A stretch of DNA of 64,000 nucleotides from a virus (IMGVR_UViG_3300044707_000321:1-64000); one strand, 5' to 3'; shown: positions 22,201 to 29,109, numbered from the stretch's first letter. A program made the numbers and translations. The notes: generated from the sequence alone by a model not told the origin.

Positions 22201-23280
22201 ATGGCGAGTATCTATAAGAGAAAGCGTTCGAAGTTCTGGTACGTGAGAATTAAGCAGGGCAACCGCTGGGTTGCCAAAGCTACTCGCTACCTTGTTGCCG
22301 ATCCACTGGCAACGGCCCGTGCCAAGGTTTATGCGTCCACTCTTTCCGTTGGCGAGGTTTCCGTTCCCCAAAATAAAAGTACCGACTGGGTTGTTCCGAT
22401 GATTGAAAACATGCCGATTACGACTGGAACTTGTGAGCGTTATCTCTCGGCGTGGCGATCCCTTAATCAATTTATGACTCTGAAAAAAATTCGGTTGGAT
22501 GAGTTCGGGCCAATTCACGCAAACTTGTTTATAGGTTGGAGACATGACGTAAAGAAAAATCTTTCGAGAAAAAAACTTTCTAGGAATACCATGATTCAGG
22601 AGTTGAAAATCCTGAAGATAATCCAACGGCAGGGACGCCTTTTAGGAAAAATGGAAGGTCGCCCCATGGATGACTATAAATGCCAACAAACGGCAAAAAG
22701 AATCCGTCCAGAACTCACGGATGAGGAGATCCAAAAGTGCCGAATGGCACTTATGAATAAGCCCTCTTGGATGGGCGTAGCCTTTGAGATCAGCTTGGCG
22801 ACCGGATGCCGGCTAAGGGAGTGTTGCATTCCCACCTCCTGTATCGATCTGGAAAGGCGAACAGTCACCTTCCCCAACCCCAAGGGCGGGGAGACGAAAG
22901 CCTTCCTTATCCCCATCCCCGCATCGATCCTCCCTCTTCTGACTCATATCGTAGAAAGCGGGGCAAGGGTTACTTGCCTTATGCCACGTAAAGCCTCGTA
23001 CCGGTTCCGCCGGATGTTCGACCGAATTGGGATGCCTAACCACACTTTTCACAGCCTACGTATTACCCGTGTATCCCGAATGCGTAGGGCCGAAGTGCCA
23101 AGGGCATCTGCCATGAGGCTCGTCAATCATAGTTCTGAAATAGTTCACCGAATGTATGATCGTTTTGAGATGGGAGATCTAAGGAAGTACGTGGACGCCG
23201 GTAGTACACCTCTCGCCAACGGTCAAAATCAGACGGCACAACTACCCCTTCCAAAATTGGAAAGCCGGCGCATTCTCTGA
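22201..23280 (+). CDS. int: Tyrosine recombinase / phage integrase
   Basis: 359 residues from the ATG at 22201 (MASIYKRKRSKFWYVRI is the usual family start; an in-frame ATG 30 bases upstream is less likely). The catalytic domain has TGCRLREC with Arg204, GGETKAF with Lys233, HSLRITRV with His284 and Arg287, LVNHSSE with His310, and MYDRF with the nucleophile Tyr319. The usual Gly-His is Asn-His. It integrates the phage at the tRNA-derived attP lying immediately upstream. Its 3' end is overlapped antisense by the excisionase-like gene. Confidence 0.93.
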   Translation: MASIYKRKRSKFWYVRIKQGNRWVAKATRYLVADPLATARAKVYASTLSVGEVSVPQNKSTDWVVPMIENMPITTGTCERYLSAWRSLNQFMTLKKIRLDEFGPIHANLFIGWRHDVKKNLSRKKLSRNTMIQELKILKIIQRQGRLLGKMEGRPMDDYKCQQTAKRIRPELTDEEIQKCRMALMNKPSWMGVAFEISLATGCRLRECCIPTSCIDLERRTVTFPNPKGGETKAFLIPIPASILPLLTHIVESGARVTCLMPRKASYRFRRMFDRIGMPNHTFHSLRITRVSRMRRAEVPRASAMRLVNHSSEIVHRMYDRFEMGDLRKYVDAGSTPLANGQNQTAQLPLPKLESRRIL

Positions 23281-23407
23281 GTTTGCAGATACGGGCGTAG
23301 GTTAATCCGTAGGCAATCGAAAGTTCCCTGAGGCTCAGGGCCAGATCTAATTTTCTCTTTTCGTGAGCAGAAATTCGTCCCCTTCCATTCCCAGCAGTGA
23401 AATCCAT
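23123..23407 (-). CDS. Excisionase-like / MerR-type DNA-binding protein, antisense to the integrase 3' end
   Basis: 94 residues. LSLRELSIAYGLTYARICKL then FPILEGVVVPSDFDRWREVY is the winged helix-turn-helix of AlpA/Xis-like proteins (recognition helix, wing with V-V-P, then FDRWREVY). It probably directs excision or regulates integration. Its last 158 bases overlap the end of the integrase gene on the other strand, including the catalytic-Tyr codon, so transcription of one could interfere with the other. Its start lies next to the twin operators. Confidence 0.65.
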   Translation of the reverse strand: MDFTAGNGRGRISAHEKRKLDLALSLRELSIAYGLTYARICKLRECAGFPILEGVVVPSDFDRWREVYYRRPRTSLDLPSQNDHTFGELFQNYD

Positions 23408-23454
23408 TAAAGCTAATTACAAAATACGCTTTTTATTGTAAATGCTATTTATAA

Positions 23455-23490
23455 GGTGTTAAACACCATAAAGATGCGGTGTTTTACACC
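23455..23490. promoter_or_regulatory. Twin palindromic operators GGTGTTWWACACC
   Basis: Two 13-bp palindromes, GGTGTTAAACACC (23455-23467) and GGTGTTTTACACC (23478-23490), with centres 23 bp apart. They lie in an AT-rich stretch between the divergent excisionase-like and RHH-like genes, where both promoters must be (TATAAA on the minus side). Two in-phase dimer sites suggest cooperative binding by a phage regulator. Confidence 0.7.
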
Positions 23491-23535
23491 GGCTTAAATT
23501 ACTTGGATTCTACCGAGAAGCGGGTAGGTATCCGT

Positions 23536-23757
23536 ATGCCCAATAAGAGACATCCAACACGGACTTTCGTTGGATTATGGATTTCGCAAAGCAATAAACT
23601 GAGCCTACAAAGTTTGGCTAGTTTCGAAAAACTTAGTGTGTCTGCCTACTTGTCGAAGCTCGTCACTTCGAATCTCAAATCAAAAAGCAAAGTTCTCATA
23701 GCTTTGACCAGAAGTGCGCCGACCCAAACTGAAGTGAGTGTCGATGTAGCGTCGTAG
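23536..23757 (+). CDS. Putative ribbon-helix-helix regulator (73 aa)
   Basis: Starting at the ATG of MPNKRHPTRTFVGLWISQSN. A beta strand (RTFVGLWIS) followed by helices LSLQSLASFEKLSVSAYLSK and LVTSNLKS fits an Arc/CopG-type protein. It lies immediately downstream of the twin operators and could repress its own and the excisionase promoter. Its last 78 bases overlap the convergent 112-aa gene. Confidence 0.5.
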   Translation: MPNKRHPTRTFVGLWISQSNKLSLQSLASFEKLSVSAYLSKLVTSNLKSKSKVLIALTRSAPTQTEVSVDVAS

Positions 23758-24018
23758 TTTCTCTCGGTCGTACTCGGTTGCGTTGAGTCCGTACTTATCC
23801 ATCCACTCCCAGTAGAACTTCCGTTCGTCTGTTAGGTCGCAGTAGTACCGGTAGCATCGCAATTCCATCGTCGCTATCCGCACGTTTCGCTCTTCCTCCG
23901 GCATCTTCGACGACATGACTTGAGGCAGTTGCCTGAGCAGGAAATCCCGCTTGTATGCCTCGTATCCGTCGGCGAAGGCTCCGGTGGCAGTCAGGAGGAG
24001 TAGGGTCAGGTACTTCAC
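23680..24018 (-). CDS. Small exported protein (112 aa)
   Basis: MKYLTLLLLTATGAFADGYE is a clear signal peptide with an A-x-A-type cleavage site. The mature part is charged and aromatic with CYRYYCDL (a possible disulfide). It overlaps the preceding gene by 4 bases and the convergent RHH-like gene by 78. A superinfection or host-envelope function is possible; no family recognised. Confidence 0.6.
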   Translation of the reverse strand: MKYLTLLLLTATGAFADGYEAYKRDFLLRQLPQVMSSKMPEEERNVRIATMELRCYRYYCDLTDERKFYWEWMDKYGLNATEYDREKLRRYIDTHFSLGRRTSGQSYENFAF

Positions 24019-24260
24019 AGAACCCCACTCACCTTCAACTGGTAGAAGGGCTTGAAGAACGTGTCGCCGATCAAGGCGATGTCCTCGGCGTTGCTGGGTT
24101 CCGTGTTCTTCAGGGTTTCGTATCCGATGGCGAGAGCATGACCCATCACGTACCGACCCCGTGGCGAACCGAGGAGAAGTTTTGCGACGTTCTCCCTGTC
24201 ATCGCCCTTGAGGTTGGCGTACTTGTTGAGTGCCGGCAGTTTCAGTTTCCGTGTTTTCAT
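24015..24260 (-). CDS. Hypothetical protein (81 aa)
   Basis: MKTRKLKLPALNKYANLKGD, then LLLGSPRGRYVMGHALAIGY; helical, basic N-terminus, with overlaps of 4 bases on both sides. The GSPRGRYVMGHALAIGYETL segment looks like a conserved helix of small phage proteins but I cannot assign a family. Confidence 0.55.
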   Translation of the reverse strand: MKTRKLKLPALNKYANLKGDDRENVAKLLLGSPRGRYVMGHALAIGYETLKNTEPSNAEDIALIGDTFFKPFYQLKVSGVL

Positions 24261-24463
24261 GTCTGTCCTCCTTTTTGGTTTTTTGTTTCTTGGTTGAAGA
24301 TTTCCAGTTTCCCATTTCCCTCATTTTCGATGCACCATTGTTTCGCTTCTTCCGCATCAGCAAGGTTATTGTAGTAGTGGCAAAACGTTTCGTCCCCGTC
24401 GCTGAAACTGACTTTGTACCTCGTCGGGGCGGGGCCGGTGGCGGGGAGGTTTTTTTCGTTCAC
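24257..24463 (-). CDS. Small protein, first gene after near-leaderless promoter J (68 aa)
   Basis: GTG start 4 bases after the -10 element of promoter J, so the transcript would be leaderless. The N-terminus NEKNLPATGPAP resembles KQRNLPAGPTT of the 26.4-kb gene, indicating that promoter plus start have been duplicated. The rest, YKVSFSDGDETFCHYYNNLA then DAEEAKQWCIENEGNGKLEI, has the alpha-beta pattern of small phage proteins such as DUF6018-like ones, without certainty. Confidence 0.55.
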   Translation of the reverse strand: MNEKNLPATGPAPTRYKVSFSDGDETFCHYYNNLADAEEAKQWCIENEGNGKLEIFNQETKNQKGGQT

Positions 24464-24467
24464 GATT

Positions 24468-24500
24468 CCAATAGTCGTGACGCAACGAAACTGACAACAA
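24468..24500 (-). promoter_or_regulatory. Promoter-like module J: TTGTTGTCA-N18-TATTGG
   Basis: On the minus strand TTGTTGTCA (24500-24492) is followed after 18 bases by TATTGG (24473-24468), then 4 bases and GTGAA, the start of the 68-aa gene. The same order and exact spacing recur at K, L and on the plus strand at 27564. The 75-base gap upstream holds no gene. Confidence 0.6.
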
Positions 24501-24539
24501 AAGTATTTCGCTATTTAGCAGTTACTTAGAAAGTATTGC

Positions 24540-25361
24540 TCAATCTACATGCGAACCAACTCTAATAGCTTCACGTCTTTCAATCTCTGTCAGCTTGCAC
24601 CTTGCCATAATAGCGTCCCCTGCTTCGCCTACAGGCATTAAAGCACAAAGCATCTCTGGTTTGCCGTATATTTCACTTATAGAATCGCACCCTTTCGGCA
24701 TAGTTACCCATCGATGAGTACTCCCCTTTTCTGAAAGTGGGCCTTGCTTGAAAAGATCGTAAATAACTGCCGGCCATTTGCCGTACTCTGCCCACCATGC
24801 AAAATTATTATCAGCATTATTTAACACACCCATGTAATAGCTTCGGGGAAGAGCATGAATTATATCTTTTGAAACGACATGCTGTGCGCCTACAAAAGCC
24901 ATCGAGAATATATCGGCCCACCTAAACTCAATAGGCTCAAAACCCCATAGAAAACTTATGATTTTACAATCAAGTGGAGTAAAGAAATGTCCTCTTGGAT
25001 TTGCGGGGCCGGCATTCTTTACTTCTACTAAGGAGGGCCATATAAAAAAACCATTGTTAGGGAGTGGTCTGAATCCCCTCAGTGCGTTTAAGTCGAGGGG
25101 CCAATCTTTGTCTGTTTTGCCATAAGCCGGCCCCAAGTCTGCTTGCACAAAGAATGTGAAATCGGCCAAGTTTTCGTAGTTCGCAACAATATGGTGCAAC
25201 CATTGTCCAGCTTCTCTGCCCCTGTTTCTTACGTTCTGCCCTGCCCGATAGACCGTTATTTTAGTATCCGGAAGTATATTTACTGCGTCATTACCGGCTT
25301 TCCAGAAGTCCAGCCATGTAAGGTTTTCAAGGTAAGAAGCCACCACTATTTCGTGTGTCAT
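24540..25361 (-). CDS. DUF3431-like protein, glycosyltransferase-like (copy 2)
   Basis: 273 residues from the ATG at 25361 (MTHEIVVASYLENLTWLDFW). NRGREAGQWLHHIVANYENL and LADFTFFVQADLG match the copy at 12859-13458 (NGGREAGQYLWHII, LADVTLFLQGD). FRWADIFSMAFVGAQHVVSK and LPRSYYMGVLNN complete the DUF3431 pattern. It is longer than copy 1, with an extra C-terminal ~70 residues. Substrate unknown. It may act with other sugar genes of this phage, but its place in the accessory block suggests a lysogenic or early role. Confidence 0.72.
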   Translation of the reverse strand: MTHEIVVASYLENLTWLDFWKAGNDAVNILPDTKITVYRAGQNVRNRGREAGQWLHHIVANYENLADFTFFVQADLGPAYGKTDKDWPLDLNALRGFRPLPNNGFFIWPSLVEVKNAGPANPRGHFFTPLDCKIISFLWGFEPIEFRWADIFSMAFVGAQHVVSKDIIHALPRSYYMGVLNNADNNFAWWAEYGKWPAVIYDLFKQGPLSEKGSTHRWVTMPKGCDSISEIYGKPEMLCALMPVGEAGDAIMARCKLTEIERREAIRVGSHVD

Positions 25362-25398
25362 TATACATAACGACACCAACCGTTTTTTGCGTGTCGAG

Positions 25399-25731
25399 CT
25401 AGACTTTGCTCAAGACCGTCACCAACTGGGAGGCTTTTAGTAGGTTTAGCGACGTGTCAGTGTTGCCGGATCCCTTGATTCCGACGATCAATCCCCTGCC
25501 TCCGATTGTGAACTTGCCGTATTTTTCTGCGCCTATTTCAAAGGATCCTGAGAAACGTTTTTTGGGATCCTTATTGTTCCAATCCTCATCTATGAAAATA
25601 GCGTCCTTGGCCCCTAGCCGGATCATTTCGATGTAGCCCCCGACTAGCTTTTGAGCCTCTGCCAGTTCCCCGCCGATCTCGACTTCTTGTACTGCCGGCG
25701 TAGCTGATGGGTTAATTAGAATGGCTTTCAT
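25399..25731 (-). CDS. DUF3846-like protein (110 aa)
   Basis: ATG at 25731 overlaps the previous stop (ATGA). MKAILINPSATPAVQEVEIG then LVGGYIEMIRLGAKDAIFID EDWNN, and FTIGGRGLIVGIKGSGNTD are the typical DUF3846 order (N-terminal strand, GGYIE, DE, and GxxxVVG). The family is frequent in phages and plasmids; function unknown. It is the last of a run of four coupled small genes. Confidence 0.7.
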   Translation of the reverse strand: MKAILINPSATPAVQEVEIGGELAEAQKLVGGYIEMIRLGAKDAIFIDEDWNNKDPKKRFSGSFEIGAEKYGKFTIGGRGLIVGIKGSGNTDTSLNLLKASQLVTVLSKV

Positions 25732-25952
25732 TCGTCTCCGCAACATTCTGCACTTCTCGCATGCTTATTCAACCATTCGCACAATTCAGAAGGATTCTTG
25801 AACGATACCTTTGTCACAATGAAATAGTCCCGTGGGGTTTCATTACTCTGGTTGGCTTTTGCCTTTATTTCCTCAACTCCGGCTAGGGTAGTCGCAAATT
25901 GTCGAATGCTTCCGGCTAATCCTTCACTCCATTGTACTTCGTAAAACTTCAT
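25728..25952 (-). CDS. Hypothetical protein (74 aa)
   Basis: MKFYEVQWSEGLAGSIRQFA then YFIVTKVSFKNPSELCEWLN is a small alpha-beta protein of the size and pattern seen in other small phage proteins with aspartate/aromatic loops. ATGA overlaps on both sides. No family recognised. Confidence 0.55.
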   Translation of the reverse strand: MKFYEVQWSEGLAGSIRQFATTLAGVEEIKAKANQSNETPRDYFIVTKVSFKNPSELCEWLNKHARSAECCGDE

Positions 25953-26134
25953 TTCGCCTCCTCCTGCTTCCGTAGCCATTCGACCGGCACGGACATTTGC
26001 AGTCCTTTTGGGGTGGGGATAACGACTGCCTTTGCACCATTCCGGCCCCGATAATTCACAAGCACGTCCTCCTCGGTAAATGGACTGTGCATGATCACAA
26101 TTTCATCGACTTGGAATGGTGCGTTGTCGCTCAT
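25949..26134 (-). CDS. Small SH3-like protein (61 aa)
   Basis: Starting at the ATG overlapping the previous stop. FQVDEIVIMHSPFTEEDVLV, NYRGRNGAKAVVIPTP and LQMSVPVEWLRK form a string of beta strands like a small KOW/SH3-type barrel. The end VEWLRKQEEAK resembles the end of the neighbouring 96-aa protein (GKWLRKQGTK); the DNA there (GCTACGGAAGCAGG) is repeated, indicating local duplication. Confidence 0.5.
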   Translation of the reverse strand: MSDNAPFQVDEIVIMHSPFTEEDVLVNYRGRNGAKAVVIPTPKGLQMSVPVEWLRKQEEAK

Positions 26135-26421
26135 TTTGTCCCCTGCTTCCGTAGCCATTTCCCCATTTCCTCATAGGAGAGATCGGCCCCCATAGGTAGG
26201 TTCATCCAAGGTTGGTAGTCGCTGGGCCTCCAACCTTCCATGATTTCGACGTCCACGGCCCCTTGTGCGTCACTGGTGGTCAATCCCTCCTCTTCAAGCT
26301 CGTTCACCCGTTCCTGCCAAGTTTTGTTGGCAGTGGTGGGGCCGGCGGGGAGGTTTCTTTGTTTCACGCCTTCTATAGTGCCGGCACTTGGATTCTGACA
26401 ACAACTATTTTCAGTACTCAT
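26131..26421 (-). CDS. Hypothetical protein (96 aa) with internal promoter module K
   Basis: ATG at 26421 overlaps the previous stop. The N-terminal part spans promoter-like module K, so a shorter form from GTG 26367 (KQRNLPAGPTT) could be made from its own near-leaderless transcript. The middle WQERVNELEEEGLTTSDAQG then AVDVEIMEGWRP has the UBA-like helix pattern of a ubiquitin-associated-type fold. Function unknown. Confidence 0.55.
   Translation of the reverse strand: MSTENSCCQNPSAGTIEGVKQRNLPAGPTTANKTWQERVNELEEEGLTTSDAQGAVDVEIMEGWRPSDYQPWMNLPMGADLSYEEMGKWLRKQGTK
26372..26404 (-). promoter_or_regulatory. Promoter-like module K: TTGTTGTCA-N18-TATAGA
   Basis: TTGTTGTCA (26404-26396) then 18 bases and TATAGA (26377-26372), followed by 4 bases and GTGAA. 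It lies inside the N-terminal coding part of the 96-aa gene. The downstream start region matches that after module J (NLPA, GP), so the module and start were copied together. Confidence 0.6.
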
Positions 26422-27275
26422 AATTCCTCGTTGCTCCCCTCTAGGCGGGTGGGCCATTGGTTGTAGGGGTTGCCCAGCTTGGAGAAGTTCAGGATGACTT
26501 TCGTATTCCAGACATACTTTCCGTTAGTCGTCGTCACGATCACTTTCCCGCCGGCCCAAGGATCGACTGCTCCGACGTAGGCAGTCTCGGTGATTTTCTC
26601 GGTTGTCCCAAGTCGTCCGTCTTTGATTACTTCCTCAGTCCGGCGAACGATTTTGCAAGCGAAGGCGTCACAAGCTGACTTGGCGTAGTCTTTGGAGTCT
26701 GTCTCAATCTTCTCCTCAATCCCCTCCTTTTTGGAGACTGTTGCACTGCCCCTATTTCCGTAGGAATCATCGTAGTCATACTCAAAAAGATCCCCGTAGC
26801 ATTCCCTGAACTGGGAGTATTGGAAAAGACCTTTATCAAAGTCAAAAGCATCACGAAAACCAACAATCTTGATCTTGTTTTTGAGTTTCTTGAAGAACTT
26901 AATCCCGTCCTTTAGATCCACGTTTTTCCGTTTGATGATCGACTGGGCTAGGGCTTTTTCGACCGGTATCAGATTTATCCGTAGCGAGGAGGCTAGCTCT
27001 TTGATCCTCTGCTCCTCTGCCATCTTGGAGTTTTTCTTTTCCTCACGGGCCTTGGCCCTGCTCGCTTTTTCGAACCTCTCAAGCGCACTTCGGTAGGGAT
27101 CCAGTGTTTGACCAATATCCCAGTTTGCATCGCTCATACCCCTAGTTTTCCTGTAAGCCACGGTAAGTTCATCAACGATGGCCCGTACTTCCGGTTCGCT
27201 TAGGTGCTTTAGTTCTCGGTACGTGTTAGCGTCGCCATTGGGTTTCCGGTACTGGGGAAATAACATTGTTCTCAT
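26418..27275 (-). CDS. Hypothetical charged protein (285 aa)
   Basis: Start overlaps the previous stop. Central region strongly helical and charged (RFEKASRAKAREEKKNSKMA). The second half has a beta-rich domain with CDAFACKIVRRTEEVIKDGR and VIVTTTNGKYVWNTKVILNF, perhaps a YaaC- or lipoprotein-like fold. A region rich in Asp/Tyr (LFEYDYDDSYGNRG) links them. No recognised catalytic motif; a host-interaction role is possible. Coupled to genes on both sides. Confidence 0.55.
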   Translation of the reverse strand: MRTMLFPQYRKPNGDANTYRELKHLSEPEVRAIVDELTVAYRKTRGMSDANWDIGQTLDPYRSALERFEKASRAKAREEKKNSKMAEEQRIKELASSLRINLIPVEKALAQSIIKRKNVDLKDGIKFFKKLKNKIKIVGFRDAFDFDKGLFQYSQFRECYGDLFEYDYDDSYGNRGSATVSKKEGIEEKIETDSKDYAKSACDAFACKIVRRTEEVIKDGRLGTTEKITETAYVGAVDPWAGGKVIVTTTNGKYVWNTKVILNFSKLGNPYNQWPTRLEGSNEEL

Positions 27276-27493
27276 GATCCTCCTTCTAGTTTAATTGTCC
27301 CGAAGAAAACGCTATTTCCAGAGAGGAGAGCGTAGAGAGTAGTGCCGGATACTTCAGTCGTGTATTCGATCTCAGGAAGATCAGGCACTTCCCCTACATC
27401 CGCCACAGACCGGAAAGCAGACCGGAGCGCAGTCACGGCCTCCCGCCGATTCCCGAAGTTTCTTTTGCCGATGGGAAAGTTCACGCATTCCAT
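27272..27493 (-). CDS. Small protein (73 aa), first gene of the accessory minus operon
   Basis: VNFPIGKRNFGNRREAVTAL then AFRSVADVGEVPDLPEIEYT is a small alpha-beta protein. The ATG at 27493 lies within the -10 element of module L, so transcripts from that promoter would use the GTG at 27484 as a near-leaderless start, 3 codons shorter. No family recognised. Confidence 0.55.
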   Translation of the reverse strand: MECVNFPIGKRNFGNRREAVTALRSAFRSVADVGEVPDLPEIEYTTEVSGTTLYALLSGNSVFFGTIKLEGGS

Positions 27494-27521
27494 AGCCGGC
27501 CCTAATGCAAAGTGACAACAA
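27489..27521 (-). promoter_or_regulatory. Promoter-like module L: TTGTTGTCA-N18-TATGGA
   Basis: TTGTTGTCA (27521-27513), 18 bases, TATGGA (27494-27489), then 4 bases and GTGAA. It is the leftward promoter of the divergent region 27,494-27,629; its plus-strand counterpart is module N. Confidence 0.65.
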
Positions 27522-27563
27522 CTTTTTTAATCTTTTATTTCGTTGATAGTCAGTGAAATGTTT

Positions 27564-27596
27564 TTGTTGTCAAAAATACTTTGTTTGTACTATTGA
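27564..27596 (+). promoter_or_regulatory. Promoter-like module N: TTGTTGTCA-N18-TATTGA
   Basis: TTGTTGTCA (27564-27572), 18 bases, TATTGA (27591-27596), then 4 bases and GTGAA (27601). The GTG opens a 10-codon frame (NEKMRKEKR after the start) that ends overlapping the ATG of the peptidase gene at 27630, so a leader peptide is possible. AT-rich spacer, with GGAAA before the peptidase ATG. Confidence 0.65.
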
Positions 27597-27629
27597 ATGT
27601 GTGAATGAGAAAATGAGAAAGGAAAAAAG

Positions 27630-28085
27630 ATGAGAGTGAAAAACTTCACCACGATTCCGGATGAGATGGTTAGGGAGATAATCCGGCACACAGTTCCCTC
27701 CGGAGTGAAGAACTTCGACGTGAGAGTGTCCAATCTTGGGCGGGACTACGGAGATAACACAAAAAGCGCAGGAGTCGCCGGTCGTGCCTATTCTCGCAGT
27801 CGATACCATGACCGGAGTTGCCCTTTCGTTGTCTGTCGGATCGATAAACTGGAAGATCCTAGCTACTACGAGCCTTACCAGTTGGGCCAACACAAAGGGA
27901 AAAGATACTGGTTGTACAACCGAGCCGAGAAGCTGGTTGTCATCATGGCTCACGAACTGCGCCACCTCTGGCAGTACAAACAGAAAAACAAACGAGGCTA
28001 CTGCTGGGGATCCCGTGGACGCTCCTCTGAGGTGGACACCGAGGCTTACGCAATCAATCGCCTCAGAGCATGGAGGAAGCGATGA
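27630..28085 (+). CDS. HExxH zinc metallopeptidase-like protein (151 aa)
   Basis: VVIMAHELRHLWQYKQKNKR carries the HExxH zinc-binding pattern (His-Glu-Leu-Arg-His); RSSEVDTEAYAINRLRAWRK supplies the third-ligand Glu region (E-x-x-T-E-A). This resembles phage and SprT-like zincins. It is the first gene of the plus-strand operon, after module N. Possible target is a host regulator or anti-phage protein (inference only). The next gene starts in its stop codon (ATGA). Confidence 0.65.
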   Translation: MRVKNFTTIPDEMVREIIRHTVPSGVKNFDVRVSNLGRDYGDNTKSAGVAGRAYSRSRYHDRSCPFVVCRIDKLEDPSYYEPYQLGQHKGKRYWLYNRAEKLVVIMAHELRHLWQYKQKNKRGYCWGSRGRSSEVDTEAYAINRLRAWRKR

Positions 28086-28369
28086 ATAAAACCTTAACCG
28101 TCGGAAGCGTGACATTCGGTAATGGAGAATGGAGGAAATACAAAAACAAGGTTCAGTTTTACGACCAAAAAAAGAATCCTTGGTTTGCCCTCATAAAGAA
28201 TAGATTCGGCTCATTGTTTTTCGTTGAAACGGCATACACTCCGGAAGGAAAAATGTGGTACTTCCAATCAACATGCTCCACCACCGATGAAAAGATTGGG
28301 CTTACATTCAAAATGAAATCGGAAATAGCGGAAACATTGTGGGATGAGGCAGGAGGTAAATTGCGTTGA
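28082..28369 (+). CDS. Hypothetical protein (95 aa)
   Basis: ATG at 28082 overlaps the previous stop and follows GGAGGAAGCG. VGSVTFGNGEWRKYKNKVQF then FGSLFFVETAYTPEGKMWYF is beta-rich. A C-terminal helix (KSEIAETLWDEAGG) follows. No family recognised. Confidence 0.5.
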   Translation: MNKTLTVGSVTFGNGEWRKYKNKVQFYDQKKNPWFALIKNRFGSLFFVETAYTPEGKMWYFQSTCSTTDEKIGLTFKMKSEIAETLWDEAGGKLR

Positions 28370-28402
28370 AATCCTTAACCCCTGTCATTCAACGTGATTT
28401 AC

Positions 28403-28435
28403 TTGTTGTCAATTCAGCAACAACTGGGGTAATGA
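28403..28435 (+). promoter_or_regulatory. Module E: promoter TTGTTGTCA-N18-TAATGA overlapping a perfect dyad
   Basis: Both signals coincide. The dyad TTGTTG-N9-CAACAA (28403-28423) is perfect, and TTGTCA (28406-28411) is 18 bases from TAATGA (28430-28435). The small membrane gene starts at 28443, 7 bases after the -10 element. A protein bound to the dyad would cover the -35 and spacer, a typical repressible promoter. Confidence 0.65.
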
Positions 28436-28442
28436 AGTTGTC

Positions 28443-28592
28443 ATGAAAATCTTCCTCCCCCCTCTCTCTCCGGCTGGGAAAACGAGATTGTTCGTGTTCG
28501 CCTTCTGCTGGGTTCTGGCCTCCATCGCCTTGTTTGCCATCCCCCTGCTCTTCCCTGCACCAAAAACCCAAACCAAGGAGGCACGAACATGA
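28443..28592 (+). CDS. Small membrane protein (49 aa)
   Basis: A short frame with GKTRLFVFAFCWVLASIALF then AIPLLFPAP: one transmembrane helix preceded by a basic residue. Its TGA overlaps the ATG of the next gene; AAGGAGG inside its end serves as that gene's ribosome site. Its start is near-leaderless after module E. A membrane-acting early protein is possible. Confidence 0.6.
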   Translation: MKIFLPPLSPAGKTRLFVFAFCWVLASIALFAIPLLFPAPKTQTKEART

Positions 28593-28822
28593 GAGCAAAT
28601 AGAATGACAAACCGGCAAATCTTCATGAAGTTTGCCAAAGAGACTGATGAAATGTCTCTGGTGGTACTTCGTGAGAGGATTCTGGCAGTCGCCGACTGGA
28701 CTCTGGCGGATCCGGAGTTAGTCCGAAAGAAGATGGAGAAGAGCTTCATGAGTCCTGACCTCTTCTTGTCCTCCATGCAGAAGATCAAGGACGCCTTCCA
28801 GTTCGAGGGGGCAACGGTATGA
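28589..28822 (+). CDS. Hypothetical helical protein (77 aa)
   Basis: All-helical (TNRQIFMKFAKETDEMSLVV, LRERILAVADWTLADPELVR). Overlaps its neighbours by 4 bases each. AVADWTLADPE faintly echoes the IADW-x-x-P of the next two paralogues, suggesting a shared origin. No family recognised. Confidence 0.5.
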   Translation: MRANRMTNRQIFMKFAKETDEMSLVVLRERILAVADWTLADPELVRKKMEKSFMSPDLFLSSMQKIKDAFQFEGATV

Positions 28823-29109
28823 GGGAGGGCCAAAAACTGAGGCTTCTGAGTCAAAAACTGGCTCTCATCCAGCGTGGAATTGCTGATTGGACGGTTCCAC
28901 AAAAGCAACGAGCCATGGAGAGGTGTCGGTATAACTACGTAAGCGAAGCTAGGCCGTATGTTGAGGGTTGGAAAAATATCGATGAAATGATTGTCGATAT
29001 TAGGAAATGCGTGAGCCAACTCGAAGAAACCGATTCACTGCTTACAAGCTACAAACAAAATGCCGACTCCATCCCTAGCGGGGTCTGGAACAACTTCGGA
29101 AGAGGATGA
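28819..29109 (+). CDS. IADW-family small protein, paralogue 1 (96 aa)
   Basis: GIADWTVPQKQRAMERCRYN and GWKNIDEMIVDIRKCVSQLE align with EIADWATPEKQQAMEQYRYD and GWKNIDEMEVDLRGAMSELR in the next gene. The helical pattern and paired conserved blocks show a tandem duplication. Function unknown. Confidence 0.55.
   Translation: MREGQKLRLLSQKLALIQRGIADWTVPQKQRAMERCRYNYVSEARPYVEGWKNIDEMIVDIRKCVSQLEETDSLLTSYKQNADSIPSGVWNNFGRG

Noticed and set aside
21967-22626. 219-aa minus frame crossing attP and the integrase 5' part
   Set aside because: It reads through the tRNA-like att core and lies antisense to the integrase; composition is unnatural.
27570-28115. 181-aa minus frame opposite the peptidase gene
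   Set aside because: Antisense to a gene with a recognisable HExxH motif and operon coupling.
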